Positions 10,861 through 23,490 of a stretch of 64,000 nt of DNA are shown piece by piece; position 1 is the first letter of the stretch; each line of letters starts with the position of its first letter. The stretch spans positions 9,626-73,625 of the forward strand of contig JAKCWW010000834.1 of NCBI GenBank assembly GCA_026260175.1, written 5' to 3'. Source of the DNA: Reticulitermes lucifugus (taxonomy: Eukaryota; Arthropoda; Insecta; Blattodea; Rhinotermitidae). Below the pieces are notes generated by a model, which worked only from the letters and a program-made list of their open reading frames with translations, made no database searches and had not been told where the DNA came from. The position numbers were made by a program, and so were the translations under genes.

Positions 10861-13800
10861 CATCTTCAAGGCAGTTCAAGGAATCACTCGTCTTGGACCA
10901 CCCTGAAGATTGAGGCAAAAAGCTCTTCAGGAACAGTTATAACAAGTTACCAATTGGCACGACGTCAAAGCTTAAAAGATTTTTGATGTCCATGAACAAC
11001 ACTCTAAAAACTTCAAATGTTATCAATACGTTTGTGGTAAAATTACGAGATATTATGGTTTGGGCGTGGCTTAATCTATAATTTACAAAAGGCAATGACG
11101 ATAGCGTATGAAGCTGAGAGGCTTATACTGATACCGAAATGTTGTACTGTGTAACGTAGTGATGGTTGTATTAAATAAACTTTGCGAACTGAAAGAGACC
11201 CCACGGAATGTGTGCATGTGGGTAATGGTACTGACATTGGTTATTTTCGGTAATTTTTTATCTAACAAATTCCCATTGAATTTGAACAGCCTTTATAGTA
11301 GTTGGAAATACATTTTGTACGGTACGAGCAACTGGGAACTGCGCGTGAATTGGACTGAATTTGCAAAACAAGTCCTATAAGTCATATGAAAACATCTGCG
11401 AAACTTGATTTTATAATGTACTCTCAGTTATGTCCTATTACTATAGAAGATAAATTTTATCTGATATTATATAACGACCTAACTTAATGTTTTGTCATTT
11501 TATTTCTAAAAGTAATTCTCAGAAACAAATGTATCACACTTAAAATCGTAACGTCTAAATGAAGCCGAACATTGCAAAGAAACCGAGTATAATGCGACTA
11601 CAAGCCGGAAACCGTGCTTCTGCTTAGTAAATAAGAGAGTGTTACAATACGGATGATTTGAAACACAGGTGTTGTGTGTCCATTTTATGTAGTTTGTAGC
11701 ACATAAAGACAACATCAGTAGGTGACTGGTAGGAAGACTGGCGAATTATGAATTTAGAATACATTTAATCAAAGGTCGTAAATTCGAAGATAGGCTTTCG
11801 GATTTTATATAAACGGATGAAGAAAATTTATGAAAAATCTTAGAGAAGTCAGTCGGTGTCACTGTCAATATTTAGACCTGCACCTCCCTAATACACGAGA
11901 GAAGCGATGCCTCTTAATAAACTTAATCAGTTACGAGGTTCCTATCGTCGCCAAATTTTTACTTGGTAACTTAGGTATTATATTTTATACTTCTTTGTAC
12001 GCAAATTTGTTTCCTATCTATACACAAACTGAAAGCCTTGTTAACATTTAACAGTACATATACCTTAACATGGGTTTCACATTCTCAAAGATATATTTGA
12101 AAAGCCATTTACATTTTCCCAAGTAAATTTTGTTCACATTTCTTCAAAACATTGCACGGTAACCTCGATGTTTGTATTTGCGTCAAAAATGTAAAAAATG
12201 CGACGTTGTAATGGACAAACTATGCATTACACATACTTGTAACGACATTTGTGAAAATATGTGCTAGACGTACCAGAGAGTGAGAGACATGGCTCATCCT
12301 AAGGGTAAAATATTAAATGTTAGTCACAAAATAGGGAAATTTGTCTAGTTATATAAAATTCTGTAATTACATGTGTAAATAACATTGTAACAAAGTGTAA
12401 TGCACAAATAAAATGTGGCATGCTTAGGTAAGTGTTCATAACGAAATAAACTATGATTACACGGAGCCCGAATTTGTTCATTTGTAACATATTACTACAT
12501 TAATTTCATGCAGGGACTCCGTTGCATATTTATGAAATAACTGCATATACAATAGGCTTATATGCATTTACCTTTGTTTTTTAAATAATTAATGTTAGAT
12601 TGTGAGATATGTGGATTCACATGCTCGCAAAACTCTTGAAAATTCCCAAGGGGTTCTATATATTTCCCCAAATGTAACACCGTATTAAGATCCTAACATC
12701 CTAGAATAAGTTTTAAGGTACGGGCTCTGTCTATCTATGTAGCTAATATGTAAGACTCTGCATTGTTTCCGTGATTGACGCATTAAAATCTGAGTAAGAA
12801 GAACTTCGTAAATGCTTTGCTTACAGCAATAGAAGTCACAAATTTAAACTCAGACACGGTGGAATCAGAACGTTGTGTATTATACAGTTAGTGCAATATA
12901 GCATGTTAGTATTAGTGCGATAGCAAGAGAGTTTTATTTGAAGAATAGAAATCTAATCAAATATTTAATAGAGCTCTTTTTATAGAATTCTCTGAAAAGT
13001 GTTTCTTTACAAAAGTTAAAATAGTTTGCTTTTTTACGCATTTCTTCAGGTGGTTAACATCCTTCTCTATCAATTTAGTGGAATGCTTTCACGAACCTTC
13101 TCTTTCATTGTGTATGTAAACTGAAGAGAAAAATTTCGCTTAGCTTCATTTAAAAGTCCTGAGAAATTTATCTTCAAATAATCCATACAGAAGATTCTCT
13201 TTTGAGAACCTAATAGTCGCTAAATGGAACCCGAATGTGGAATTGTATAGTTCACAAGAAGCCGCCACTTGTTCCTATCCTACCCACATCCACATTCCAT
13301 CCCTCGTTTTGTTAATTCCCATTTTAAAAATGCCTGGTCATTTAACATTAGATAGAGTTTTCCAACTAATATTTGTGTGTGTAGTCTATACAATCTCTTT
13401 GAATTATGTCATGTTTTCGTCCTGTGTTGACACGTGGTTTATGATCAACTACTTTAAATATGAATTACTCTAATTACATGTGACGGTTCATCCGGTGTTG
13501 CCTACACAGTTTAGCCCTAGTGGGCAAACATCACGTTTGTTGCAATTATGAGTGCTTTAATTAACGGCAGATTGCAATTTCATGTACGATGAGGCTTTTA
13601 CATTAGTTTATATGAAGCTAACATTATTTTGTCAACGTGGGGAATTATCTGGAACCAAAAGAGATTTCAGATGTTCTATAATCTTGTGCATATGTTTACT
13701 CATCTGATATCGTATTAGGCTTATTTGTAAATATAAATATAAATATATTAATAAACAATAAATTGTAGTGCGTTGTTAAATTGGATTTTTAAAAGTAGCA

Positions 13801-14869
13801 GTTAAAAGCTGTTCTTAAAACTTTGAGAAGTCCACTGTTTATTATGGGCAAATTTCTGCTGTTTATATAGCCATATGTAATAACGGAACAGGAAAGGACG
13901 AAACAGAAAAGAATGTCGTGAATTTTGAAGCTCGTGTACCACCAAATTTTCATAACAGTGCATTAAAAGATTCTCGTCTGGGTCCACGTTTTATTCGAGT
14001 GATATTTCTGTACGGGATTAAACGTCATTTACCGCTGTAGTACTGGAGTAATACGTGTAGATGTGAAACCCACTCGCTGCATGGATGTAAGTTTGTGTTC
14101 ATACTGTCGTCAGTCGATACAGACCTTAAGACGGACCTTTCCTTTTCGAAGTTCAAGTATTTCCTTCCACCCTCGACAAAAAATTTAAGTAAATTACTAT
14201 AAGCACTTTTCCTTCATTGCAAGTTTTCTGCTGTAGGTGTGTAGTTGTTCATTCATGATTATGAAGTTCATATTCCGTGCCTCATATAATTTGATAATCT
14301 CGCTGAGCTTGTGGCATATGCCATTCATATAACAATTAATGATCCACTCACAGATATTTTCGTTTGGTACTTCTTCTCTTGAGAATGTTGTAATTATTTA
14401 CATGTTTATATGAGATAACATAAGGCTTTATATTACGTACAAGTGCTGCCATTTCCCTATTAGTGCTTGAAATAATTTGACGGGGTTGTAGAGAGTAGAA
14501 ATGACGTAATTGCCTTGAGTCACATATCTGGTTTCAAGCTACGGTCAATCTCCCTAGCACTTGTCTGCCACGCGTTTAATTAAAGGTTAACAGCAGGCCC
14601 TTGTCACCTGATAGGAGGGAGCTGTGTCTTGTCTGCAGTAAGGCTTCAACAGATCAGGCGGGAGTCAGTTTATCTGGTTGCTGATTGCTGACATGAGAGT
14701 TTCGATAGGAAAGCGAGCAGAGCTAGAAGAGATTTTTATTTATAAGTTAAACTGATATATTTTCTAGCACATTGTTGGAGATATACAGAAAGTTTGAAAA
14801 CACTAATGTGTTTGGAATGACGTGTCAGCCACATTTTGAAGATTAGGTTCAGTACAAATAAAATTATAA
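10861..14869. other. no gene recognised
   Basis: Four kilobases of AT-rich DNA with only short chance frames (60-80 codons). No tandem array, SINE or inverted repeat was seen. Confidence 0.35.
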
Positions 14870-15164
14870 GTAAAGGTAGAAAGGTACATTTCTCCCTATA
14901 ACAGGCCATGAAGGCCCATAGAGGGAGTAGAGGTATAGCTGTACTCTTTCTTTAACCTCGGGCCTAGATGGGGATGGGTGGTAAACGCCACGCCCAGACC
15001 GCTATACCTCCGGGAAAGAGACCCCGTGTCCATTGTACAGGAAGCTGGGTGAAACTCAGGGCCGATCTGGACGGGTGCGGAAAACCTCGCCAGCACTGCG
15101 ATTCGATCCCTGGACCTTCCAGGCCGTAATAAGTCGCTATACTGACTACGCTATTCCGACCGAC
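14870..15164 (-). mobile_element. tRNA-derived SINE, complete-looking
   Basis: On the minus strand the head carries an A-box-like TAGCGTAGTCAGTA just inside 15155 and a B-box-like GGATCGAATCG (15109-15099), the split promoter of RNA polymerase III. The body contains a CACCCAGCTTCCTGTACAAT block and a CTCCCTCTATGGGCCTTCATGGC end, and the tail is pyrimidine-rich (CTTTCTACCTTTAC). It is flanked by AATAAAATTATAA (14857-14869) and AATAAAATAATAA (15165-15177), a 13-bp target duplication with one mismatch. The same family occurs at 35583, 24820 and 25570. Confidence 0.85.
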
Positions 15165-15177
15165 AATAAAATAATAA

Positions 15178-15480
15178 ATTACGCAATTATAAGTACTTAC
15201 CTTTAGTTTTACCCAATTCAGTCAATTCTCTAAAAATCTTAGAGATTAAAATATTCAGAACTATATTCATTAAACAATTAAATTCAAAACTATAATTTTT
15301 CGTGTTATATCACACGGAGAAGTGAGAAAAGATGAACCAATTTTATAATACCGAACTCTTCACCGTATATTATTACGTAGTAGGACGATGAAGTCAAAGA
15401 GGATATATTATTAATAAATTAACTTAGTGCACTACATATATTATTAAAATATAAACGCCTCTGAAACTCAAATCCATTCT
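15178..15480. other. AT-rich, no feature seen
   Basis: No frame, repeat or motif that I can support. Confidence 0.4.
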
Positions 15481-15650
15481 CCCAGGACTCGGTGGTTATT
15501 CATCTGCGTCGTCGTAGTTCGGGTTTGATCCCATGCCATTCCATGTGCGATTTGAGGTTGAAAAAGTAGCACTGGGACAGATTTTTCTCGGAGCACTTCC
15601 TATTTATCCTGTCAGTATTATTCCAACAATGCATCACACTCAAATTTCAT
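15481..15650 (+). mobile_element. tRNA-derived SINE, second family
   Basis: Head CCCAGGACTCGGTGGTTATTC is followed by a B-box-like GGTTTGATCCC (15522-15532). A central block reads CAGATTTTTCTCGGAGCAC, close to the conserved TTTTCTC-GG-TACTCC segment I remember from insect SINEs. No clear tail or target duplication was found. The sequence differs from the SINE at 14870. The copy is moderately diverged. Confidence 0.65.
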
Positions 15651-16622
15651 TCATCTACCACCGAAATCTTTGGAAGTGATGATTCAGTTTATGTAATTTG
15701 TCAGTATCACAACAATTTCGGAGCGTAGTCCGTGATGTGTGACTCTTGCGCGACACAACACGATCGACGAACGCTCGGTGTGCAATCAGTCAGGACTCAC
15801 TCCTGTATATGTCCAGTAGCCTGAGGTAGGCGTTGCGGTGTTAGTTACGGAGATGATGTCACGCGTTTAGTCACCGCTGCGTCCTTTACCTTAAACATAC
15901 GAGTATAGTATCTTTATCGGCTCTGGTCAAGACAACAAGCTGCGTGCAGTTATATCACGAAAGAATACGACGCAGGTACCCCTTTACAAACCTGACCTGG
16001 TAATCCGACACGAGAGCGATAATGCATTTAGATTACGACAGCCGACATGTACCTCAAATGGTTGGTTAAACTTATGGCAAATTACTCATTGTGTTTATGT
16101 AGGCTGTATGAGCCAAAGTGTTTAGTCAGCGACTGAATATATATAATCTGTCGAACTTTTCTTTGTTGAGTCACAGTGAATAATGGGTTGGTGTTGACTC
16201 AAGCACGTGTCCTCTTACTTCCTACTTTGCGTTAATCTTGATTTTATGCGACAGCTAAATTTCATAGCCCGAATATACTGTACATTACCATAAGACGTAT
16301 TTTCCATGAGTGAGAGTCATGACACTGGGGAAACTACAGAAGTAGCTGATTTAAATTTTGCAAGATATAAACAAAAACTTGTAAGCGCCAGATTTTTGAC
16401 CCATATCTACCTAATTCGACACTATATAAATACTTCGGATATAATTGCCCTAAATGATGCAGAAATATTTACTTGTTGGCTTGGACTATGAAATTTACTC
16501 AGCTAAGCTTGTTATGGCACTTTGAATATTACCTCTTAAGAACTCTTTATCATAGTACAATTGTTGGTGATTCTAAATGTTTGGATAAATATGTGTATGT
16601 ATACACATATAATTATATATAG

Positions 16623-16644
16623 ATATATATATATATATATATAT
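16623..16644. repeat. (AT)11 microsatellite
   Basis: 22 bases of pure AT dinucleotide, preceded by ATATAATTATATAGAT-type sequence. Confidence 0.9.
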
Positions 16645-17824
16645 CCTGCAGTCACAATTAAAACTTGTTTTAAATGTGAAACGGAAATTTGAATCGTGTC
16701 ATCACGAAAGCACGCTACGCGCTGATAGCCTTCAAACACGTAAGTTACAACGGATTTCCATAAAACGTATTCTAAGTTAACTAAAATTTACTTTTCGGTC
16801 TTCCCAGTTGTTGTTTTTAGTAACTTTTCCTAACCCTTTCTTGTCTCACCCTATGATGTACATGCCTTACCAGTTCTAAATTTTCAGCAACCCTATTAAC
16901 ACTGACTGATGAATGTAATTCATGAAGAGCTAATTTTCTTCTTTAGTTCTCTGCTACGTAACATCCTCAGGTTCAGATATTGCATTCATCAATATCTTCT
17001 TAGACCCTTCCCGTTTTTCACTCAGAGTGACAAAATAAGCAGTCCAATTAAAGGTCTGTGTAGTGTAAAATAAAATCCGGTTCATTATATAATTAAAATT
17101 CTAAGTCCTGATAGCTGCAGATTTTAAAGATTTGAATAATCTCTCTTTGCCTCTTATTTTATTCATTCATAAATTTTTTCGAGGTGCCTTCTCTAGTTCT
17201 CCCTTGAATTAATCGGCTATTCCAGTTATTTATCCCCCGACGCCAACAGCGAGTCTCCCCCAGACGTCACAGTTCATCGCTCTTACTTCTTGTTGTTCTG
17301 CTGTTCCTGCTCCTCCTCTTATCTGCTCTATCCATTACTTTGAGTCCTGTTCGTCTCCTCTATTCATTACTTCCTTCCTCCATCATCCACCCTTCCCAAC
17401 TCCCTTACGACTCCGACCCTACTCTATGTCTTTCTCTTGTTTCCACGACTTCCCCTCAATATCTTAACTCATTCTCCATTTTAGCATAATCCTGCAAAAG
17501 CGGCTTAACTTTAGGCTATTGAGTCCTCCGGCTCGTAAATTTAAACTTTCACTTTAATTCTTAAAGATTCTTGTGTTCAATAATATTTCCTCACTTTATT
17601 TCCTGTATTAAAATGTTTATGGATAACATTTAGTGACAATTTCTCAGCAGGGAATCCAAACCTGCTGTCCGATTTTTGGTTTGCACTTTTCACCAGATAG
17701 TCTACTTTAAATTTAGGGACAAAGGGATGGTCTGGATATTTGGCACGCTGGGTGAGGGGATTAGAAAAGCTAACATAGTTTTAGTCGGAAAGTGTGACGT
17801 AATTATTGATTACTGTTTTTGTTA

Positions 17825-18000
17825 CACACGCTGGGGGTCTTGTGAACACGGTGATGAACACCGGGCTCTATAGAAGACACACGTTTCCTTGACCAGTTGA
17901 GCAAAGGTTGCCTTATTGTGAAGCACGCCGTCCATAGATAATTGGGCAATATTAAAATAGAAGCTGTGTGTTCATACATAATTGTAGCAATCAGTAAAAC
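17825..18000 (+). repeat. possible dispersed repeat shared with 10.6 kb
   Basis: Carries the same 16-mer as 10644-10659 at 17841-17856, followed by TTTCCTTGACCAG and an AATATTAAAATAG block. The orientation is the same. Family and boundaries are unknown. Confidence 0.4.
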
Positions 18001-18961
18001 ATGTTTAAGCAACTAGGCTTAATATGTCTTTTTTTTGCAGTATAGTGAGGAACTCGAAGATATCACACGGCTAACAGCTGTCGATAATATATCAACGTCT
18101 ATTGCTCGGACAATCTGATAGAACAGTTACATCGGCTGCTGGATTTACCAGAGTGGTTTCCCGAGACGCCGAATTAGGTTGACCAACTAAAGTTCCGTCG
18201 AGAGGACTGTTTTCTTCTATTAAGGTAAGCACGATTGAGCAATTTTTTGTACATAATACGGCCTACAGTATTTTCGGCTGATTCTCGCATTAAAGACATC
18301 AAGGACATTACACCCGATAAGCTATGTATAATGTAGCAGTTTATTTCTGAAAAACAATGTCTGTTTTAAGACATGTGTCACCACCCTCGCGGTCGTCACA
18401 TGCACCTTGATCTCGTCGAACGCATTTAATTATATTCAGTTCCTTTTTTTTCCTGCTTGCAAATGTTTGAAGCCTTATATTCACCCTCATTTTATGGCTT
18501 CAAGAGGTCGTATTTAGCTTTCACGTATACGTTTTCACTATCAAACAGCCTTACTTCCAAAACAGTCCTCCTTAAACTCATATGAAACTCACACGGCTAA
18601 ACATCTCAGGCTCTTTCATGTGCCATGTTTTCCCACACAAACAGAATAAGACCTCCTTGGGTCACAGATTCTATGTTGAAAGGCGTGTTCTCTATATAAT
18701 AATATCTATCGTTGTAATTGAATGTGATCGACGTCTCAACAAGACAAGTCCGTGAGTCTTTATTTGACTGATAGACCTACATTCTGCACGTGTTCACTGT
18801 ATAATGGTTATATTTGGAAATGCGTAGTTCGTTCACGTACAATGCTATTCATCGAGCGCATTCAATCTTGGAAGCCCAGAGGACACATTCACCTATACTT
18901 ATTGAATCTCCCCCCTCCGAGTTATAGGTGGTGATATTGAAGTGGAAATATTGGTTATTTA

Positions 18962-19148
18962 TTTATTGAAACTTCACGGCAGTTTATTGAAATTTTATGG
19001 GAATGTATTGGACATTTATGACAGTTTATTGTGAATCATGTCAGTTTATTAAAAATGAATTGTAATTTACTGAAAATTCGTGGCAAGCTATTAAAACTTA
19101 CATAAATGTTTTGAAAATTCGTGGAAATTTATTGAAATTTTATGACGA
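18962..19148 (+). repeat. decayed 21-bp tandem array, nine units
   Basis: Units of 20-21 bp start at 18962, 18983, 19004, 19025, 19045, 19066, 19087, 19108 and 19128. The consensus is near TTTATTGAAATTTTATGGCAG. Units differ at several positions each, so the array is old. Stop codons fall in all frames, so it does not code for a repeat peptide now. Confidence 0.85.
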
Positions 19149-20887
19149 TTGAAATAAGAAAAGAGTTTATTTAAATTTCATATATGTTTATCAAAAATAC
19201 TACAAATACGTTGCAAAATAAAAACGGTTTCATATATTACTCATTTAAAACATTAGTCTGCTTATCTGTATTAATATTTCTTTTAAAAGCTAATTATTTA
19301 ATTTGTATAGCAAATATTTTAATTGTAACGATTCACGTAATATTACAAAACAGTATGCGGTTGACGCAGAATACTTCTGCGAACGCTGCCTATAGATTGG
19401 TTCCCTTTTTTTTTCTACACCTTGCGCGCCGAAACATACAGGGTACAGCTAGAGGTAAGATAGCGGAATCAAGGTGGCCATGATTAAGAGTGCGAAACCC
19501 ACACATGGAATAAGAACATGTAACTCATAAAAGTTCCGCAATAATGCTCGCTGTAGCTATACGGGTCACCTACCGGGCATGACCTCTGCAATTTTAAAAC
19601 CAGCACATCTTTTGCCAAATAGTTTATCAAAGTGAAAGGCTGTTCTTCTCACTCGGGGTCCGGAACCAATGGGTCACCTAATCAATCCGCTCACTGCAAC
19701 TTCTTCGATCTTGCAGTTTACATCTATACAACATTACATAGCTGACATAATTATTCCGATTTCCATCGCAGTTGATACAATCTCAAATTAATTCTGATTC
19801 TTCGATTTATCAAATTTAATTGAACAAATCGCCCATCAAAACAACCTTTGCAGATAATATAATGTGTTTACGTGCCAGCAGCAACAATTGCTTTACAATC
19901 TGATAGGTAAGCCCGTCATGCAATGCTTTCTTACGTTCATATTCCGCATTACGTTGTATGATCGATGGTACTGAAGTTTCACTTGCGAATGCGTGCTGTT
20001 GGAAGAGTCAGGTGCTGCACAGTGCTGCCGACATACGGCGACTCTCCGCGTTAAAAGAAAGGAAAAGACCTGTTGATCATAAGCAGAAATAAGAAGATAT
20101 AATCCTTTTAAAATAGCACGTATAACTTTTGATAACGTCTCAGATCGTAGTATGTACTGTTTTTTTTGTATGTAATGAATAACAAAATTTTCACGAAGAG
20201 TGTCCGTTCCCCGCCGTGAAATTTGAACCGAAGGCTCCCCGAATAGTAAGCGATATATTATTATCTCGACAATGACATTTGGTCTTTGTGTCTAATGGCA
20301 CTGGAAGAGGTGATTAAAAGTGCGATTGGAAAGATTAGACAGCAAATAAATTAATGACTGTATTGACCCAGAGGTTAGCATTCCAAAGTTTAGGAAGATA
20401 ACAGGGATTTACCTGTCGGAATTGATTTGGAGAACATTTAGGTAGATGTGTAAATAGAGACGAGTCACTAAAACAACACGATGAAGAGACCATTGCTTTT
20501 GTTCAATCGATAGGTAATGCTAATAAAACATGTCATAATTAATTGACTTTGCTTTCCTACAACCCCAACTTCACTACACCACATAATAAAAGTGACTACG
20601 TCAAGTCTGTCCATCTGAGTGAACCGCTCAATATTTAAGACTGTACTTTAGTTTTTCGGTAGCCTTTTAGTGAATTAGAATTAATTTGGTCGCCTAATCC
20701 CAAAGGCCAGGTCAGCGCAGTGGTTTATATTTCGTTTAGTACTTATTCACCAAAACCTAAATAATGCACGTTTAAATATTGTCTGAAAATATTCCGAATG
20801 AAACACAGTAGGTTTTAAATTGGGATGTATGGGTGTTTTTGTAAGGTGTGTACGGTTTTCTAATATGTGTACTTGTATTTACTGTAT
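19149..20887. other. no gene recognised
   Basis: AT-rich, with a somewhat GC-richer stretch at 19400-19720. No recognisable gene or complete repeat. Confidence 0.35.
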
Positions 20888-21177
20888 NNNNNNNNNNNNN
20901 NNNNNNNNNNNNNNNNNNNNNNNNNNNNNNNNNNNNNNNNNNNNNNNNNNNNNNNNNNNNNNNNNNNNNNNNNNNNNNNNNNNNNNNNNNNNNNNNNNNN
21001 NNNNNNNNNNNNNNNNNNNNNNNNNNNNNNNNNNNNNNNNNNNNNNNNNNNNNNNNNNNNNNNNNNNNNNNNNNNNNNNNNNNNNNNNNNNNNNNNNNNN
21101 NNNNNNNNNNNNNNNNNNNNNNNNNNNNNNNNNNNNNNNNNNNNNNNNNNNNNNNNNNNNNNNNNNNNNNNNNNNNN
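20888..21177. other. assembly gap (290 N)
   Basis: A run of 290 undetermined bases. Open frames that span it are artefacts of the N run. The right edge is followed within 40 bases by a TAA microsatellite, so a low-complexity cause is plausible. Confidence 1.
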
Positions 21178-21213
21178 ACTACTGCCACCGGGTGAAAACC
21201 CAATTGCAGTAAG

Positions 21214-21238
21214 TAATAATAATAATAATAATAATAAT
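21214..21238. repeat. (TAA)n microsatellite
   Basis: About eight TAA units directly downstream of the gap. Confidence 0.9.
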
Positions 21239-21473
21239 TACCCTTAATACCATGTACTGTAGCCGATGAGCATCGAATTTATAAAGTATAAATTTAATCG
21301 TTCGTTTTTAAAGAGGTAGATGATACGTCAGTTTTAATCAATGTAATGTTATACACATTTTCTTATGAAAGAATTTAAATAAACGTATCTCTATAAACGT
21401 TCTAAATATTTGGGCCATAAATCGACGTGAACAATAGTTTTATTGAGATTGTTATTCAGCGTGCATGATTACT

Positions 21474-21541
21474 ACTGAAGGCAGTATCAGACTGAAGGCA
21501 GTATCAGACTGAAGACAGTATCAGACTGAAGGCAGTATCAG
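21474..21541 (+). repeat. 17-bp tandem repeat, four units
   Basis: Unit ACTGAAGGCAGTATCAG at 21474, 21491, 21508 and 21525. The units are identical apart from one G-to-A change in the third, so expansion was recent. Confidence 0.97.
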
Positions 21542-23224
21542 CAGTATTTCCTTTTTAATTGGATCGTGAATAGTGTGGCCAGTCTGGTTCTTATGCGACG
21601 AGGTACACCAGGTTAAGGTTACATGGTAAAGAATTCTCACCTCCACCTACCCAATATCTAACCCACCTACCTTTCACATCAATCTAACGCTACATCAAAT
21701 AAGAAATTTTTCTTCTAGGACAGGTGATTGCCATAATATATAGCGTAAAGTAGTGTGTCACGTGACTCGTGATTGATGGTCCAGGGATAGTTTCGAAGCC
21801 CAGTACTCGTATCTTTGCCGATTTCAAGAATTCCTAACGCGTAGAAGAAAGAGAAGCTATGAACGTTGTAACCCTTTATACTGCTTGGTTCTGCGCCCAG
21901 AAACCACGACAAAGCAGTCGATACTCTTATCGCTTTACGTTATAAAAATCAGAAATACGGCCCAAATAACAATGCATGTCTGTGTTCGTCATAAAGGCTT
22001 TAAGTAACTAACTAAAGCCATAGACCACAGGTCTTTTTGAGAAGCCAGTATTTCCCTGGCTAGTCAAGATATTTCTCATGATTTTATTGAACCAGAAATT
22101 CATTACTACTTTCACAAGAGCTCGTCATATCTCCTGTCCTGAGAGAGACTAACTCAGTCTACACCCTCCCAGCATATTTATTTAACATTTATTTTAATAA
22201 TACTTTTCTCATCTTCACTTAATTTTTCTAAGCGATCTTTCCTTGAGCTGTCCCCACCAAAAGCCTGCATGCGTTAATCTTCTTTGCCATACGTGACATA
22301 TGCATCTTCCCTCTTATCTCCTTGTTTTAATCACTTATATAATATATATAAAGTAAAAATCTTGAAGATCATGCAATATTTTTCCAGCCTTCCGTTACTT
22401 ATCTTAGGGCCATATCTTTTTCGCCTTCGATTTTGTTTTAAGAGATTATTGATGAATGTATTATTGCTCGGGAACGTGCCTGACGAGTTCAGGAAATATC
22501 TATTTTGCGCCTAAGTAATACATGTTAAAAATATAACATATGTTGCGCGTTTATTTTGTTTTTTAAATCGAATTAACACGGCATCCGATCCTGAACAGCA
22601 GATACAGTACAACGGACATATGCAGCAGGAATCCTGGAAGGTAAATCTACTTGTATAGAAAACTCGTCATCCTAATAACGTATGACTGAAACAGGCCGAA
22701 TTCGCGAAATGTTTCGTTTGAGAAGAAATTCAGCCTGAGTCATGTTTCCAGCAAGTAAACTGCTTTAGTAATATTTTGATTTGTTTCTTGTTTAGTGTTC
22801 TAAAAACACAAAGTAAACAGATATTTCGAAAAGAGATCTAGTTTCTGAAATATTGTCTTCAATTTTGTATGTTTGTAACACTAAACGATTAAAAAAAGTC
22901 CAAAAGCTATGTAGTTCTAAATGGAATACAACACCGCCAGAACCGCACCGAACTGAATCTTTGTTAGAATTTTAAATAGAAAATTAGAATACAAAATTGC
23001 ATATTCAGATTTAATAACATACGATCATATGGGCCACGTATTCATTTAGTACATATTTTCATTTAAACCAATGGATTATATTTTAAGTCACATTGTATAA
23101 ACAAAATGTATTTAATGAAATTTATGCTTATCACGATTCTATCATCTGTTTCTTTTTACACTCGGTTGTCTCTAAATGGCAACTTTTCATGTCCTTAACA
23201 TGATTGTTCTTTATCTTACCTCTC
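21542..23224. other. no gene recognised
   Basis: AT-rich DNA without convincing frames or repeats. Confidence 0.35.
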
Positions 23225-23345
23225 TGGGTTCGGGTATTGGTCCGGATTCGAACACAAGTCTCAGCGTTCCGAAGGAAGTTAATTCCTTCTTTCTAACAAT
23301 AATATGAAGCTACGTGTGTCGGTCACTATCGATAATGGATGTGGA
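23225..23345 (-). mobile_element. possible tRNA-derived SINE head
   Basis: On the minus strand a close B-box match, TGTTCGAATCCGG, sits near 23255-23243. It is preceded by CTTCCTTCGGAACGCTGAGA, as in a tRNA-like arm. An A box is not clear and no tail was found. It could be a decayed SINE or a chance match. Confidence 0.35.
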
Positions 23346-23465
23346 CCTTACAGGCACTGATTAACTGAATTTTGTGAAACTTGGCGTCATTGATTACATG
23401 CGTGCCATCAATATTGTAAAGGAGAGTGGGAAGGTTGGAGCATGTACCACGCAGAGAGACAGGGG

Positions 23466-23490
23466 TGAGAGAGAGAGAGAGAGATAGAGA
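23466..23490. repeat. (GA)n microsatellite, interrupted
   Basis: GA dinucleotides with one interruption (GATAGA). Confidence 0.85.

Larger units (their letters stand above)
15651..18960. other. no gene recognised; contains pyrimidine-rich tract
   Basis: AT-rich DNA. From about 17220 to 17460 the plus strand is strongly enriched in C and T without a simple repeat unit. A pure (AT)11 run is listed separately. The shared block with 10.6 kb lies at 17841. Confidence 0.35.

Noticed and set aside
20772-21247. Frames of 115-143 codons across the gap
   Set aside because: Mostly undetermined bases.
22678-22745. CTGAAAC / GAAACATTTCGCG motif on either strand
   Set aside because: No intact CUGANGA at suitable spacing and no palindromic stem III followed by a pairing strand.
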